Below, piece by piece: positions 9,481-17,977 of a DNA stretch of 64,000 bases. A model generated the notes under the pieces. The model was not told the DNA's origin and made no database searches. It was given only the letters and a program-made list of their open reading frames with translations. The translations under genes and the position numbers were made by a program. Numbering within the stretch: position 1 is the first letter of the stretch; the number at the start of each line of letters is the position of its first letter. The stretch comes from Pseudoalteromonas aurantia 208 (GTDB lineage: Bacteria; Pseudomonadota; Gammaproteobacteria; Enterobacterales; Alteromonadaceae): assembly GCF_014858725.1 (NCBI RefSeq), contig NZ_AQGV01000013.1:310001-374000 (forward strand). Direction: 5' to 3'.

Positions 9481-9520
9481 TGGCACATACCAAAACACAT
9501 AAAAATATGGAGGACGTACC

Positions 9521-10399
9521 ATGGATAAACTACGCGCCATGCAGCTATTCGTTAAGCTCGCAGATTTAGGCAGCTTTACGCGTGTTGCTGAGCAAGTAAA
9601 CGCATCAAAATCCATGATTAGTAAAGAAATTTCGAGATTAGAATCTGAACTAGGTACGCGCCTGCTTCATCGCTCAACCCGAAATGTACAGCTGACTCAC
9701 GCAGGAGAAGGGTATTTACAACGTGCGCGTGAGATCTTAGCTAAAGTCGATGATGCCGATAATTTTGTCACTGATCTTCAACAAAATATTCGTGGCAAAC
9801 TCAAAATTAATGCCCCGATGGCATTGGGCCTTACTGACTTATCGATGCTATTTGCCGACTTTATGCACTCTCACCCTGATATCGAGCTAGACATTCATTT
9901 AGGAGATGAAAATATCGACTTAGTTGAACAAGGTTTTGATTTAGGCTTTAGAGCATCCAGTACCCCCATTGATGTAAACTATGTCGGCAAAGCGCTTACT
10001 CAATTTACCTACAAAGTCTGTGCTGCTCCCCACTATTTAGCCCAACACGCTGCAATCTCAACCTCTCAAGATTTAAAAGATCACAATTGTTTTGTTTATA
10101 GCTACTTCCAGCACAAAAATATTTGGCCGATAGAGGATGGAATTGCCGTTAAAGGACGATTGCGCGTAAACAACACGCAATTTATGATGGCCTCAATTCA
10201 AAAGGGATTGGGCATCGGTTTTATTCCTGACTTTGTTTGCCAAAGCGCCATAGATAAAGGTGACGTAGTGGAAATATTAACTGACGCAACTAAGCCCAAA
10301 TTAACCTTATACGCACTCTACCCAGCTCGGCATTTCGTACCCGCTAAACTCATCACCTGTATTAATTATTTAGAGCACTGGTTTGAAAAAAAAAGTTAG
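9521..10399 (+). CDS. LysR-family transcriptional regulator
   Basis: A 292-residue LysR-type regulator. The winged helix-turn-helix covers residues 1-60 (MDKLRAMQLFVKLADLGSF, then SKEISRLESELGTRLLHRSTR). A linker helix and a periplasmic-binding-protein-like effector domain follow. The ATG has a strong GGAGG site 7 bases upstream. It diverges from the glutathione transferase gene and probably activates or represses that operon in response to a small ligand. Its closest subgroup is the AaeR/DsdC-like regulators that control single divergent operons. The ligand is unknown. Confidence 0.9.
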   Translation: MDKLRAMQLFVKLADLGSFTRVAEQVNASKSMISKEISRLESELGTRLLHRSTRNVQLTHAGEGYLQRAREILAKVDDADNFVTDLQQNIRGKLKINAPMALGLTDLSMLFADFMHSHPDIELDIHLGDENIDLVEQGFDLGFRASSTPIDVNYVGKALTQFTYKVCAAPHYLAQHAAISTSQDLKDHNCFVYSYFQHKNIWPIEDGIAVKGRLRVNNTQFMMASIQKGLGIGFIPDFVCQSAIDKGDVVEILTDATKPKLTLYALYPARHFVPAKLITCINYLEHWFEKKS

Positions 10400-10405
10400 C
10401 ATAAA

Positions 10406-10426
10406 AAGGTCGTTAAATACGACCTT
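10406..10426. terminator. Bidirectional terminator after the LysR gene
   Basis: Perfect 8-bp stem AAGGTCGT / ACGACCTT with a TAAAT loop and an A-run on the left side, just after the LysR stop and before the convergent metallo-beta-lactamase gene. Confidence 0.65.
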
Positions 10427-10505
10427 CCCTGAAAATACAGTAACCGTATTTATAGTGAGTATGAACACTAAGTCGCCACTGCACTCGTTCAATCTACCAA
10501 GTACA

Positions 10506-12011
10506 CTAGCCACATTGCATGGCTAATGCTTCGGCTATATCTGATTGCCCCAATATGCGGCCATGGTGTGAAGAAACATAGTGCTTAACCGGCAAGCCTA
10601 ATTTGCTTATTTGACTAACAAGTGTTTTTAAACGTGAGTAAGTATCTAAGCTTGGCCAATTATTAGGGGAATGAAACGCGCTATTATAACTACTGCCAAA
10701 CATATCTTCACTAAACAGTATTTGCTGCGCAGGTAAATACATCACCAAATTGTGATCCGCATGACTATTTGGCACATCAAGTAACCTTACTTTTCCACCG
10801 GCCAATATCGTCTGGTTTTCTACCTTCACAATTCGATCAGAGGGTAAATCAGGGAGGTGCTTTTTAATCCCGTCAATCGACGTTGGGTGCGCCAACAAGT
10901 CCGCACCTTGAGCCACGATATCTTTTAAACTCGACATATGGTCAGTATGGTGATGGGTCACCAAGTGTTGTTTTACGGGTTTCTTATTCCCAGTAGTTGC
11001 TCTGAACAATGCAAGACTTTGTTGCCACGCAAGTGAATTATTCGCCTCTCCCCAAGCACCGGCAGAGATAAGATACTCGCCAACATCCGCAAATAATGTA
11101 TAACCCCAACCTTTACCGACAAAATACACCCCGCTGGCGAGCTCTCTTATGGTCATCTGAGATACATCATAAAATGTATCAGTCGATGCAGGCGAATAAG
11201 CTTTTGGCAAAGCAAACATAAGTACCTGAGGTGGGTCAAAATCCAGCCCCCTTGAGTCCGTATAGTAAACAACCTGATTTGCTGTGCTCACAAACATGTT
11301 TTTTGCCCAAACGATGCCGCCTTTACGCTGATGTTCAAAGAAGTCATAGCTACGTAACTGCTGGCCATGTTTTTTTAATAACCGACTCACATAGCCTGTT
11401 TGCTGATCAATAAACACTGTATATACAGCTTGCTTACTGTCATTCACTTTTAACACATGCTGTGCGCGACCTTGAATATAGGCTTTATCCACTAAACGCG
11501 CATGCATTCTGTGACGTACTAATTGCCTCACTATCAGCGGATCTAACAGTCGACTAAAGCCTAAATCCGCATTGCTAAAATTCACTCTATGACTCTCAGT
11601 GTAGTTTTTTAAACAATGATCGACTGTATACCCTTTTCCTTGTATAAATAGTCGATGAGTGCGCGTTTTATTCTCAGCATCATGATTGCCAATTAATCGA
11701 GTCGTGTGCTGATCCAATACCTTTTGTTCATTCTGAAAGTCTATATAAACGTCAATCTGCTCGTTGCTCAAATGCTGGGTCATTGCGCCTTGTGACGAAT
11801 ACCCACTTTGCATTTGAAAAAAGTGCTTTATGTTATCTCGATAGGTTATGTGTTTTAAATTCAGTAACTTCTCTCCCCCATACGCAGAAACTGCTTTATC
11901 AATAATCTTGTGCTCAACTTCCCCCGCCATTGCCCCGGTTAAACACTGTAACCAGAGCAAAATCACCGCAAACCACGCCGTTGTTTTTCTATGCTCGCTA
12001 TTCCCTTTCAT
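10506..12011 (-). CDS. Secreted metallo-beta-lactamase-fold hydrolase
   Basis: A 501-residue protein with an N-terminal signal peptide (hydrophobic AWFAVILLWLQCLTGAMA, cleavage probably after AMA near residue 29). An N-terminal beta-rich region of about 270 residues precedes a C-terminal metallo-beta-lactamase domain. That domain has the zinc motif HHHTDH near residue 354, a later SHADHN that supplies the next ligand, and a downstream SSHHG. It therefore acts in the periplasm or outside the cell. The arrangement resembles secreted MBL hydrolases of marine bacteria, and the substrate is not evident. It diverges from a CadC-like regulator 160 bases away, which may control it. Confidence 0.8.
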   Translation of the reverse strand: MKGNSEHRKTTAWFAVILLWLQCLTGAMAGEVEHKIIDKAVSAYGGEKLLNLKHITYRDNIKHFFQMQSGYSSQGAMTQHLSNEQIDVYIDFQNEQKVLDQHTTRLIGNHDAENKTRTHRLFIQGKGYTVDHCLKNYTESHRVNFSNADLGFSRLLDPLIVRQLVRHRMHARLVDKAYIQGRAQHVLKVNDSKQAVYTVFIDQQTGYVSRLLKKHGQQLRSYDFFEHQRKGGIVWAKNMFVSTANQVVYYTDSRGLDFDPPQVLMFALPKAYSPASTDTFYDVSQMTIRELASGVYFVGKGWGYTLFADVGEYLISAGAWGEANNSLAWQQSLALFRATTGNKKPVKQHLVTHHHTDHMSSLKDIVAQGADLLAHPTSIDGIKKHLPDLPSDRIVKVENQTILAGGKVRLLDVPNSHADHNLVMYLPAQQILFSEDMFGSSYNSAFHSPNNWPSLDTYSRLKTLVSQISKLGLPVKHYVSSHHGRILGQSDIAEALAMQCG

Positions 12012-12223
12012 TCATACCACCTCAAATTGAATTATTATGATTTGAGTCGATTAAATGCTATTTTCCTAGGTACACACAATCGAATGTACCTGATGAAATC
12101 ATTAGGAATTACTGATGCTAAATATATGTATATTATTCAATGAATTATTGAAATTAATTACTCGACAGAATGCGCAAGAATCCATTATATTCTTACTATT
12201 CAAGATCGTTAAATGTAGCCATT

Positions 12224-14332
12224 ATGTCTGAGGTAAGCACTTTTCATATTGCAGGATTTGAAATAAACCTGACGCGTTCAACAATCGTAAATCATCAGTA
12301 CCAAACACATATTGAACCCAAAGTACTCAAAGTGTTGTTACTATTGGCACAACGACAAAACGAAGTGGTCACCCATCAAGAGATCATGGCGCACGTTTGG
12401 GCTGGCACTGAAGTCGTGCCTAATGCGTTACAGCGCTGTATTGCCATACTGCGCAAAGAACTTGGAGACAATGCCAAAGAACAAAAGATTATCGCGACTC
12501 ATCCGAAAATAGGCTATCGACTCATCGCGGATGTAACGTGGCACGCGCCTAATAAACCTGCCGCTCAAAACAATGAAAGCGCACAGGTTACTTCATTGAA
12601 GAAACCTGTGCTTTATACCTTGTTTAGCCTCGTGCTTGTCTTGATTGTCACACTATTAACGATGAGTTATTGGCCAAAAGAAACGGCGTCAGCATTTCAA
12701 ACCGTCTCAGTATTAACACACACAGACGCTCACGAAAGCCATGCCATATTTAATCCCGATGCCAGTTACCTGATATTTAACCGATATGCCGGTGCATGTA
12801 AAAGCCACTTATGGGCCAAACACCATACCACTGGGGAAGAAACGCAGCTTACCAAACATGCCGGTTATTATGGCGCAACCAGTTTCACACCTGATGGTCG
12901 AGAGCTGGTATTTTCAGCCAAAACTGACTGCAATAATACACCATCAATAACAGAGACTAATAGTGAGAACAACGCATGCTGGAGCATTGCCACACTTGAT
13001 TTTGCGCAGGCTCTATCTGCACCTGTTGCGCCACAGCAGCGCTTTTTGTGTCAAGCAAATAACCTTAAAAAGCCGCTGGCACTGTCAAATCATAACTATA
13101 TTTTTTTACACTCGCGCGCGGGCAAATATAGCCTGATGCGATATAATGACTTGAACAAATCTATACAGGTTATGTATGAGCATAAACAAGATGTGATATA
13201 TCATTTTGACTATGACACACGACATCAGCGTTATGCGATTATCAGCCGCAGTCCACAGCTGAATACCTACCTGACCTTGCTCGATAAAAACGCCAAACTA
13301 CTGAGTAAAAATCCCATAAAACTCCCCAACAACGTCAGTAAATATACAAACGTATTGGCAAATTTTGACGCACAAGGAAACGCCTTACTCACCATCCTAA
13401 ATGGGCACTTATACACCTTAGAAATAAACGGACACTTAACTGCACAAAAAACGCCTCTTAGTAACTTTGTTTCTGTAGAGCAACACCCTAATGGCCACTC
13501 ACTGATAGCCGTCGTGGGTAATAAAGACATAGACATCGCACAAGTAAACAGCAGCACCACAAACACTCAACGGCATGAATCGCAGTTAAATAGCCAATCA
13601 TTACCTTTTACTAGCTTGGCGCGCACGTCAGCGCAAGAACGCAATGCCACATATCAACCTCATGGCGACAACATCGCGTTTATTTCAGATAGAAATGGTC
13701 ATGATCAACTTTGGCTTTGGCAAAATAGCCAGGTCACTCAAGTCAGTTCTCATACTGCTCGGCACCGTATTCACAATTACAGCTGGTCACCCGAAGGGAA
13801 ACGTATGGCTTGGGTATCTAACGATCAACTCATGATCTCTGACTTAAAAGGCAATATATCGACAGTAAACACTGACAAACTGTTATATTCTGCGTTAACT
13901 TGGTACACCGACAATCACATTCTGGTGTTATTACATGACCCAGTGCAAAACGGGCTTTATGACCTTAACCTATCCACAAACACCCTAACGGCACTCAATA
14001 TTAACCACGTAGAGAATGCGTGGGTCAACCAAGAACAGTTAATTTATAGCACCTTAGACGGACAAGTTTTCTCACGTGTATTCAATGAGACCCATGCACC
14101 CAGCCAGCATTTAACAGCACTGAATGGCAAAGCCATGTTTTTACATGATCAACAGCTTTACAGTGTGAACCCAACAACGAAAACCCTCAATCAATACAAT
14201 CTCACTGGACAACGCTTAAAAACCGTCATGCCACTGAAAGATACTGCATGGAAAGTCACAGATCTTAAAGACAATAAACTATTATTGAGCCAATTTATCG
14301 CCATTAACCAGGAAGTTGTTTTGTTGGAGTAA
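12224..14332 (+). CDS. CadC/ToxR-like membrane transcription regulator with TolB-type propeller
   Basis: One-component membrane regulator of about 702 residues from this start. An OmpR-type winged helix (residues 5-105, including EPKVLKVLLLLAQRQNEVVTHQEIMAHVW and ATHPKIGYRLIADV) is followed by one membrane helix (LYTLFSLVLVLIVTLLTMSYW, near 130-150). The rest is a long periplasmic beta-propeller with TolB/WD40-like repeats (HESHAIFNPDASYLIFNR, GYYGATSFTPDGRELVFS, ATYQPHGDNIAFISDRNG, NYSWSPEGKRMAWVS). An in-frame ATG at 12170 would add 18 residues. Neither start has a good ribosome site, and the later one fits the domain edge better. Such proteins sense periplasmic signals. The divergent MBL hydrolase is a plausible target. 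Confidence 0.82.
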   Translation: MSEVSTFHIAGFEINLTRSTIVNHQYQTHIEPKVLKVLLLLAQRQNEVVTHQEIMAHVWAGTEVVPNALQRCIAILRKELGDNAKEQKIIATHPKIGYRLIADVTWHAPNKPAAQNNESAQVTSLKKPVLYTLFSLVLVLIVTLLTMSYWPKETASAFQTVSVLTHTDAHESHAIFNPDASYLIFNRYAGACKSHLWAKHHTTGEETQLTKHAGYYGATSFTPDGRELVFSAKTDCNNTPSITETNSENNACWSIATLDFAQALSAPVAPQQRFLCQANNLKKPLALSNHNYIFLHSRAGKYSLMRYNDLNKSIQVMYEHKQDVIYHFDYDTRHQRYAIISRSPQLNTYLTLLDKNAKLLSKNPIKLPNNVSKYTNVLANFDAQGNALLTILNGHLYTLEINGHLTAQKTPLSNFVSVEQHPNGHSLIAVVGNKDIDIAQVNSSTTNTQRHESQLNSQSLPFTSLARTSAQERNATYQPHGDNIAFISDRNGHDQLWLWQNSQVTQVSSHTARHRIHNYSWSPEGKRMAWVSNDQLMISDLKGNISTVNTDKLLYSALTWYTDNHILVLLHDPVQNGLYDLNLSTNTLTALNINHVENAWVNQEQLIYSTLDGQVFSRVFNETHAPSQHLTALNGKAMFLHDQQLYSVNPTTKTLNQYNLTGQRLKTVMPLKDTAWKVTDLKDNKLLLSQFIAINQEVVLLE

Positions 14333-14519
14333 ACACCTTTGTATATTTCAGACAGCAGCACAAATAATGATTCATATCATTTAAGAAGTAAAAATTACAC
14401 GCTATCTAATTTCATGAAGCATACAAGTTCTAAAATAAAACGAGATACACTAACCATAACAGTCCTGTAATCCCGTAGGTAAATTTATTCGTTCACGCTA
14501 CTCTCCTGTATTGTAGTGG

Positions 14520-15341
14520 TCAACTAATTCCGGACAGTGAATTAAGTTTTTCTTCTGCTACTGCAGGGGCTTTCATATCATTATGACTATGCGGCCTGCT
14601 CCAGTTGTAATAGTTCATCAAATAAAAGCTAATATCTTGCTCTGCTTCTTTAAATGAGTTGTAGCCCGTACTTGGAACCCATTCTGTTTTGAGGCTTCTG
14701 AATACGCGCTCCATCGGGGAATTATCCCAACAATTACCTCTGCGGCTCATGCTTTGTGTTATTTGATAACGCCATAACCTTTGCCTGAATTTTGTTGAAC
14801 TATACTGACTGCCTTGATCCGAATGGAACATAACCCCTCTAGGTTTGCCTCTTTGTTCATATGCTCTATCTAATGCTTTGATAGTTAGGGCTGTATCTGG
14901 CTTTTCTGACATGGCCCAGCCAATAGCCCGCCTTGCATATAAATCAATTACTACTGCTAAATATGACCACTTCTGACCAGTCCAAATATACGTAATATCT
15001 CCACACCATACTTGATTTGGGCTATGCACATCGAACTCTCGATTTAACTGGTTTGGTATATCAGGCCGTTCATTCTCCCCCACTTTATATGCGTGTGGCC
15101 CCGGTTGCTTTGATACCAGTTGCATATCACGCATCAGTCGTCTGACTTTGAATAAACCAACATCAATATCTAAATCTGCAAACATTGCTAAGAGCGTGCG
15201 ACTTCCAGCAGAGCCACAACTAAGCTTAAAGCAAGCATTTAACTGCGCTCTGAGTTCAACCTCATTAGCGTCAATTGTGTTACGGCGGTTTTTGTAGTCA
15301 TAAAAACTTGAACGAGCAACATCAAAGACACTGCAGACCAC
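14520..15341 (-). CDS. IS3-family transposase OrfB (rve integrase domain)
   Basis: The catalytic part of an IS3 transposase, 273 residues from this start. An HTH_21-like N-terminal segment (YDYKNRRNTIDANEVELRAQL) is followed by the DDE integrase core: WCGDITYIWT (first Asp), VMFHSDQGSQYSS (second Asp) and NCWDNSPMERVFRSLKTEW (Glu). The frame is open upstream through the orfA overlap, so the active product is most likely the OrfAB fusion made by -1 frameshifting. No catalytic residue is missing, so the element could be active. Confidence 0.88.
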   Translation of the reverse strand: MVCSVFDVARSSFYDYKNRRNTIDANEVELRAQLNACFKLSCGSAGSRTLLAMFADLDIDVGLFKVRRLMRDMQLVSKQPGPHAYKVGENERPDIPNQLNREFDVHSPNQVWCGDITYIWTGQKWSYLAVVIDLYARRAIGWAMSEKPDTALTIKALDRAYEQRGKPRGVMFHSDQGSQYSSTKFRQRLWRYQITQSMSRRGNCWDNSPMERVFRSLKTEWVPSTGYNSFKEAEQDISFYLMNYYNWSRPHSHNDMKAPAVAEEKLNSLSGIS

Positions 15342-15373
15342 CTCTACCGATTCTTGCTCACTTAATTGGTCTA

Positions 15374-15715
15374 TTAACGAATATTGTTCATTTCTTCTGA
15401 CATTAAGAGAGCTGTAGCCTTTTTTAGTATTGATTTCTCTCGTTCTAAACGATTGATTCTGGCTTCAAGTTCTTGAATCTTTTGTTGCTCTGGAGTCAAA
15501 GCTTTGGCATTAGGTGTTTCACCATTTCGCTCAAGTTCAAGTTGTTGAACCCAGCGCCTTAAAGCCGTTTCTCCAACATCCAATGAACGACATGCTTCTT
15601 GAAGTGAATAGCCTTGGTCTAAAACCAAACAAGCGGCTTCAAGTTTGAATTCTTTACTAAATGTTCTGCGTTTTTTTGCCATAGGACACCTCTGATTGAG
15701 TGGTAATGATACCAC
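15374..15715 (-). CDS. IS3-family transposase OrfA (helix-turn-helix protein) with frameshift site
   Basis: A 113-residue OrfA. The real start may be the internal Met at MAKKRRTFSKEFKLEAACL. It has a helix-turn-helix (YSLQEACRSLDVGETALRRWVQQL) followed by a leucine-zipper-like coiled coil (IQELEARINRLEREKSILKK). An in-phase slippery heptamer A-AAA-AAG lies at 15419-15425 in the ILKK codons. A -1 slip there enters a frame that stays open into orfB, as in other IS3 elements. Confidence 0.86.
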   Translation of the reverse strand: MVSLPLNQRCPMAKKRRTFSKEFKLEAACLVLDQGYSLQEACRSLDVGETALRRWVQQLELERNGETPNAKALTPEQQKIQELEARINRLEREKSILKKATALLMSEEMNNIR

Positions 15716-15749
15716 CTAAAATAGTGTCCGGAATTATTGAACCACAACA

Positions 15750-16160
15750 TGCGATGTTAGGCATAGAAGATATTTATCAATACATGCAACCAAGTTTGAT
15801 TAATGTTATTGAGCAAAAAGAAACACTGATTTTTGAATAATAAATATTATAAGTGAAATCAGTTGTACAGAAATCAGTTTTAGTAGCTCATATCTGATCT
15901 TACAGTTTCGATAAATAGGTTTGGACTTCATCTGACAGTCAGTTATGAGCAATCAAGAAATGGTTGCTATCATTTACAACGATTTGAACATTTCTACAAA
16001 GCGGACGTTTAAATAACTCAACCCTGCCCAAAAGGATTAATTTGATTTATACATCTTCACTTTATAAATCAAAATCTCTCCCTATATGATTCATAAAATA
16101 TAGACTTTTAAATCACAATTCGATATAAAGTGATTTATAACGAACAAAGGTTTAAATCAC
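15750..16160. other. Region between the IS and the Fic gene, with a short coding remnant
   Basis: Starts with a 28-codon open stretch (15754-15840, beginning MLGIEDIYQYMQPSLINVIE) that abuts the IS end. It may be the tail of a gene cut by the insertion, but its family is not recognisable. The remainder is A/T-rich and holds the palindromic repeats listed separately. Nothing else coding is seen. Confidence 0.3.
16041..16140. promoter_or_regulatory. Repeated palindromes upstream of the Fic gene
   Basis: A perfect 11-bp inverted repeat TTTGATTTATA / TATAAATCAAA (16041-16051 and 16063-16073) is followed by a second pair TAAATCAC / GTGATTTA (about 16109-16137), and one more half-site (TTTAAATCAC) touches the Fic start codon. 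All share the core GATTTA/TAAATC. This looks like an operator array. It is most simply explained as autoregulation or control by an unlinked repressor. Confidence 0.5.
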
Positions 16161-17483
16161 ATGTATCATTGGCAACAAAAAAATTGGCCTCAATTTGAAT
16201 ATGATGTGACACGCTTTGAAGCAAGTGTCAGCGAGTATTCGAAAAAAGCCTACAGCATTGAAGGGGCCTTATCGCAAATACCGTCAAATGACCATAACGA
16301 TGCATTTGTCCACTTACTGGTGGAAGAAGCATTAAGCACCAGTGCCATTGAAGGTGAAAAACTTAACCGTGAAGAGGTGCGCTCATCGGTTGCTCGTTTC
16401 CTAGGGTTAAAAGAGCCAGAGCGTGGTGGTTACTTCCCTAAAGAAAAAGGCATTGCGGCGATGCTTGTTGATGTGCGCAAAAGCATTAAAAGCGCTATGT
16501 CTAAAACCTTACTTTGTCATTGGCACACGCTGCTATTGCACGGTAGTGAAGATTATTATGTAAATCCTATTACTAAAGGCGATTATCGAGACTCGCCTAT
16601 TGATGTAATAAGAGAAGACTTATACGGCGACAGTGAAATCATCTACAAAGCACCAGGTAATAATCGCACTGAGGTTGAACATGAAATGGATGCTTTTATA
16701 CAGTGGTATAACAGCGCTAATTGTTCAGGCCCTATAAAAGCAGCAGTTGCTCATTTATGGTTTGTCGCTATTCATCCGTTTCAAGATGGTAATGGTCGTG
16801 TTGGTAGAGCGATAGCCGAGCATGCGTTATTTCAAGACTTTTCGAGACCTCCGCTTTTTAGTATGTCGAGCATGATTAATACTAATAGAATGGAGTATTA
16901 TCAACAACTTAGAAATACTAATGCTGGCTTACAAATTAATGAGTGGACAGCGTGGTTTGTTGAGTTGGTTAGAACTTCGCAAGATAAATCGCTTGAGTCC
17001 GTTGAATTCGTATTGCAAAAATCAAAATTTTGGGCTGAATATGGAGAGGTAAAACTCAACCAACGCCAAGAGAAAGTTATGAAAAAAATATTCTCTGTAG
17101 GCGCTGACGGCTTTGTGCGTGATGGTTTAACTAATGAAAAATATCGAGCTATTACTGGTGCGCCACCAGCAACCGCAACAAGGGATTTAAAATCATTAGT
17201 TGATAATGGCTTACTATACCCATCAGGCGAAGGTAAGCGTGGGTTACGCTACTTTGTGAACTTCCCCCAAGATAACAATCTATTTATTGACAAAGAAGAT
17301 ACTCCATTGGTTGATGATGTTAGCTTAGGCAAAATTTTTAAGAAAATAGAACGAAATATTGAATATTTTCGTGGTGAGAAAAATCCAAGCTTAACAAAGC
17401 TTATTGATGAATATAAGGCTCTATCATTAGATGATAAAGTAGCGGAGCAAAAGTTAGAAAAGCTTTTAGAACGAAACAGGTAA
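16161..17483 (+). CDS. Fic-domain protein (AMP-transferase, class II autoinhibited)
   Basis: A 440-residue Fic protein. The N-terminal DUF4172-type region begins MYHWQQKNWPQFEYD. The inhibitory helix motif STSAIEGE lies near residue 68, with its Glu blocking ATP. The catalytic loop HPFQDGNGRVGRA is near residues 206-218 (full HxFx(D/E)GNGRxxR). A winged-helix-like C-terminus (YRAITGAPPATATRDLKSLVDNGLL) resembles a DNA-binding module. These enzymes transfer AMP from ATP to hydroxyl side chains of proteins and are held off by the inhibitory helix. The gene stands alone between the IS and the transposon, behind the palindromes, with an AAAGG site before the ATG. No separate antitoxin gene is present, consistent with an internal inhibitor. 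Confidence 0.9.
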   Translation: MYHWQQKNWPQFEYDVTRFEASVSEYSKKAYSIEGALSQIPSNDHNDAFVHLLVEEALSTSAIEGEKLNREEVRSSVARFLGLKEPERGGYFPKEKGIAAMLVDVRKSIKSAMSKTLLCHWHTLLLHGSEDYYVNPITKGDYRDSPIDVIREDLYGDSEIIYKAPGNNRTEVEHEMDAFIQWYNSANCSGPIKAAVAHLWFVAIHPFQDGNGRVGRAIAEHALFQDFSRPPLFSMSSMINTNRMEYYQQLRNTNAGLQINEWTAWFVELVRTSQDKSLESVEFVLQKSKFWAEYGEVKLNQRQEKVMKKIFSVGADGFVRDGLTNEKYRAITGAPPATATRDLKSLVDNGLLYPSGEGKRGLRYFVNFPQDNNLFIDKEDTPLVDDVSLGKIFKKIERNIEYFRGEKNPSLTKLIDEYKALSLDDKVAEQKLEKLLERNR

Positions 17484-17738
17484 ATATAGCTTTAAGTAAC
17501 TTTAGATGTGATTTTTACGTGTGATTGCTCACAGAACGCCACTTAAAGAGTTGTTTCTCATATTCAATCTAGTAGTCTAAGAAAATATTAAGAAGGCATG
17601 AAAATCAGTATTTTTATATAAAAACAACGTTCTACAATTGTCTTCGTTCCAATTAAATTTTTTATTCCAAAGTAGCCCGTTATACACAAGGGATTAGTAG
17701 GCTACTTTGTCTTCGTTACATTTATGGGGTTACACACT
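17484..17738. other. Region between the Fic gene and the Tn7-like left end
   Basis: Non-coding. Contains an inverted repeat AAGTAGCC / GGCTACTT (about 17671-17707, long loop) lying between two TnsB-type core sequences that point toward the transposon. No gene is visible. Confidence 0.4.
17639..17734 (+). repeat. Second transposon-end-like sequence abutting the Tn7-like left end
   Basis: Two TGTCTTCGTT cores at 17639 and 17708, 69 bases apart and both on the plus strand. The second is followed exactly 17 bases later by ACA (17732-17734), the same TGTCTTC-N17-ACA layout and 27-base length as the true right end at 38608-38634. Read as an end of a related element that once lay to the left. It is most likely a remnant, as no transposase genes of that element are seen. 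Confidence 0.55.
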
Positions 17739-17870
17739 TGTTTTATTTGATTATAAATGAAGACAGAAATCCTCTGTAACCCGCATTTTTAGCAAGCGTT
17801 TTTCACAGTATCTTCTAATCTAAATAGGGACATTTTTTTGGTTAAATATACTCTGATATTAGCCCCGACA
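17739..17870 (+). repeat. Left end of the Tn7-like element with spaced TnsB-type sites
   Basis: Terminal 27-bp repeat 17739-17765 with core GAAGACA. Two weaker copies in the same orientation are TAAATAGGGACA at 17821-17832 and CCGACA ending at 17870. Wide spacing of sites is characteristic of the Tn7 left end. The inner two are judged by eye. Confidence 0.65.
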
Positions 17871-17977
17871 TTTATTAAGAAAATAGCTGCTAATAAAAGT
17901 AACAATATATAAGGGAAGTAGAGTTATTTCTAGTAAAAAAGGAAGAAGTTAAGGGAACATAAATAGATAAAAACTAT

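Larger units (their letters stand above)
14512..15749 (-). mobile_element. IS3-family insertion sequence
   Basis: A 1238-base element bounded by 25-bp imperfect inverted repeats (14512-14536 and 15725-15749, 21 of 25 matching, both containing AATTCCGGACA). The ends start TG and finish CA. It carries two minus-strand frames, orfA and orfB, joined by a slippery site. No matching target duplication is visible (TAT on the left, TGC on the right), so the flanks have changed or the insertion has been involved in a rearrangement. Confidence 0.88.
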
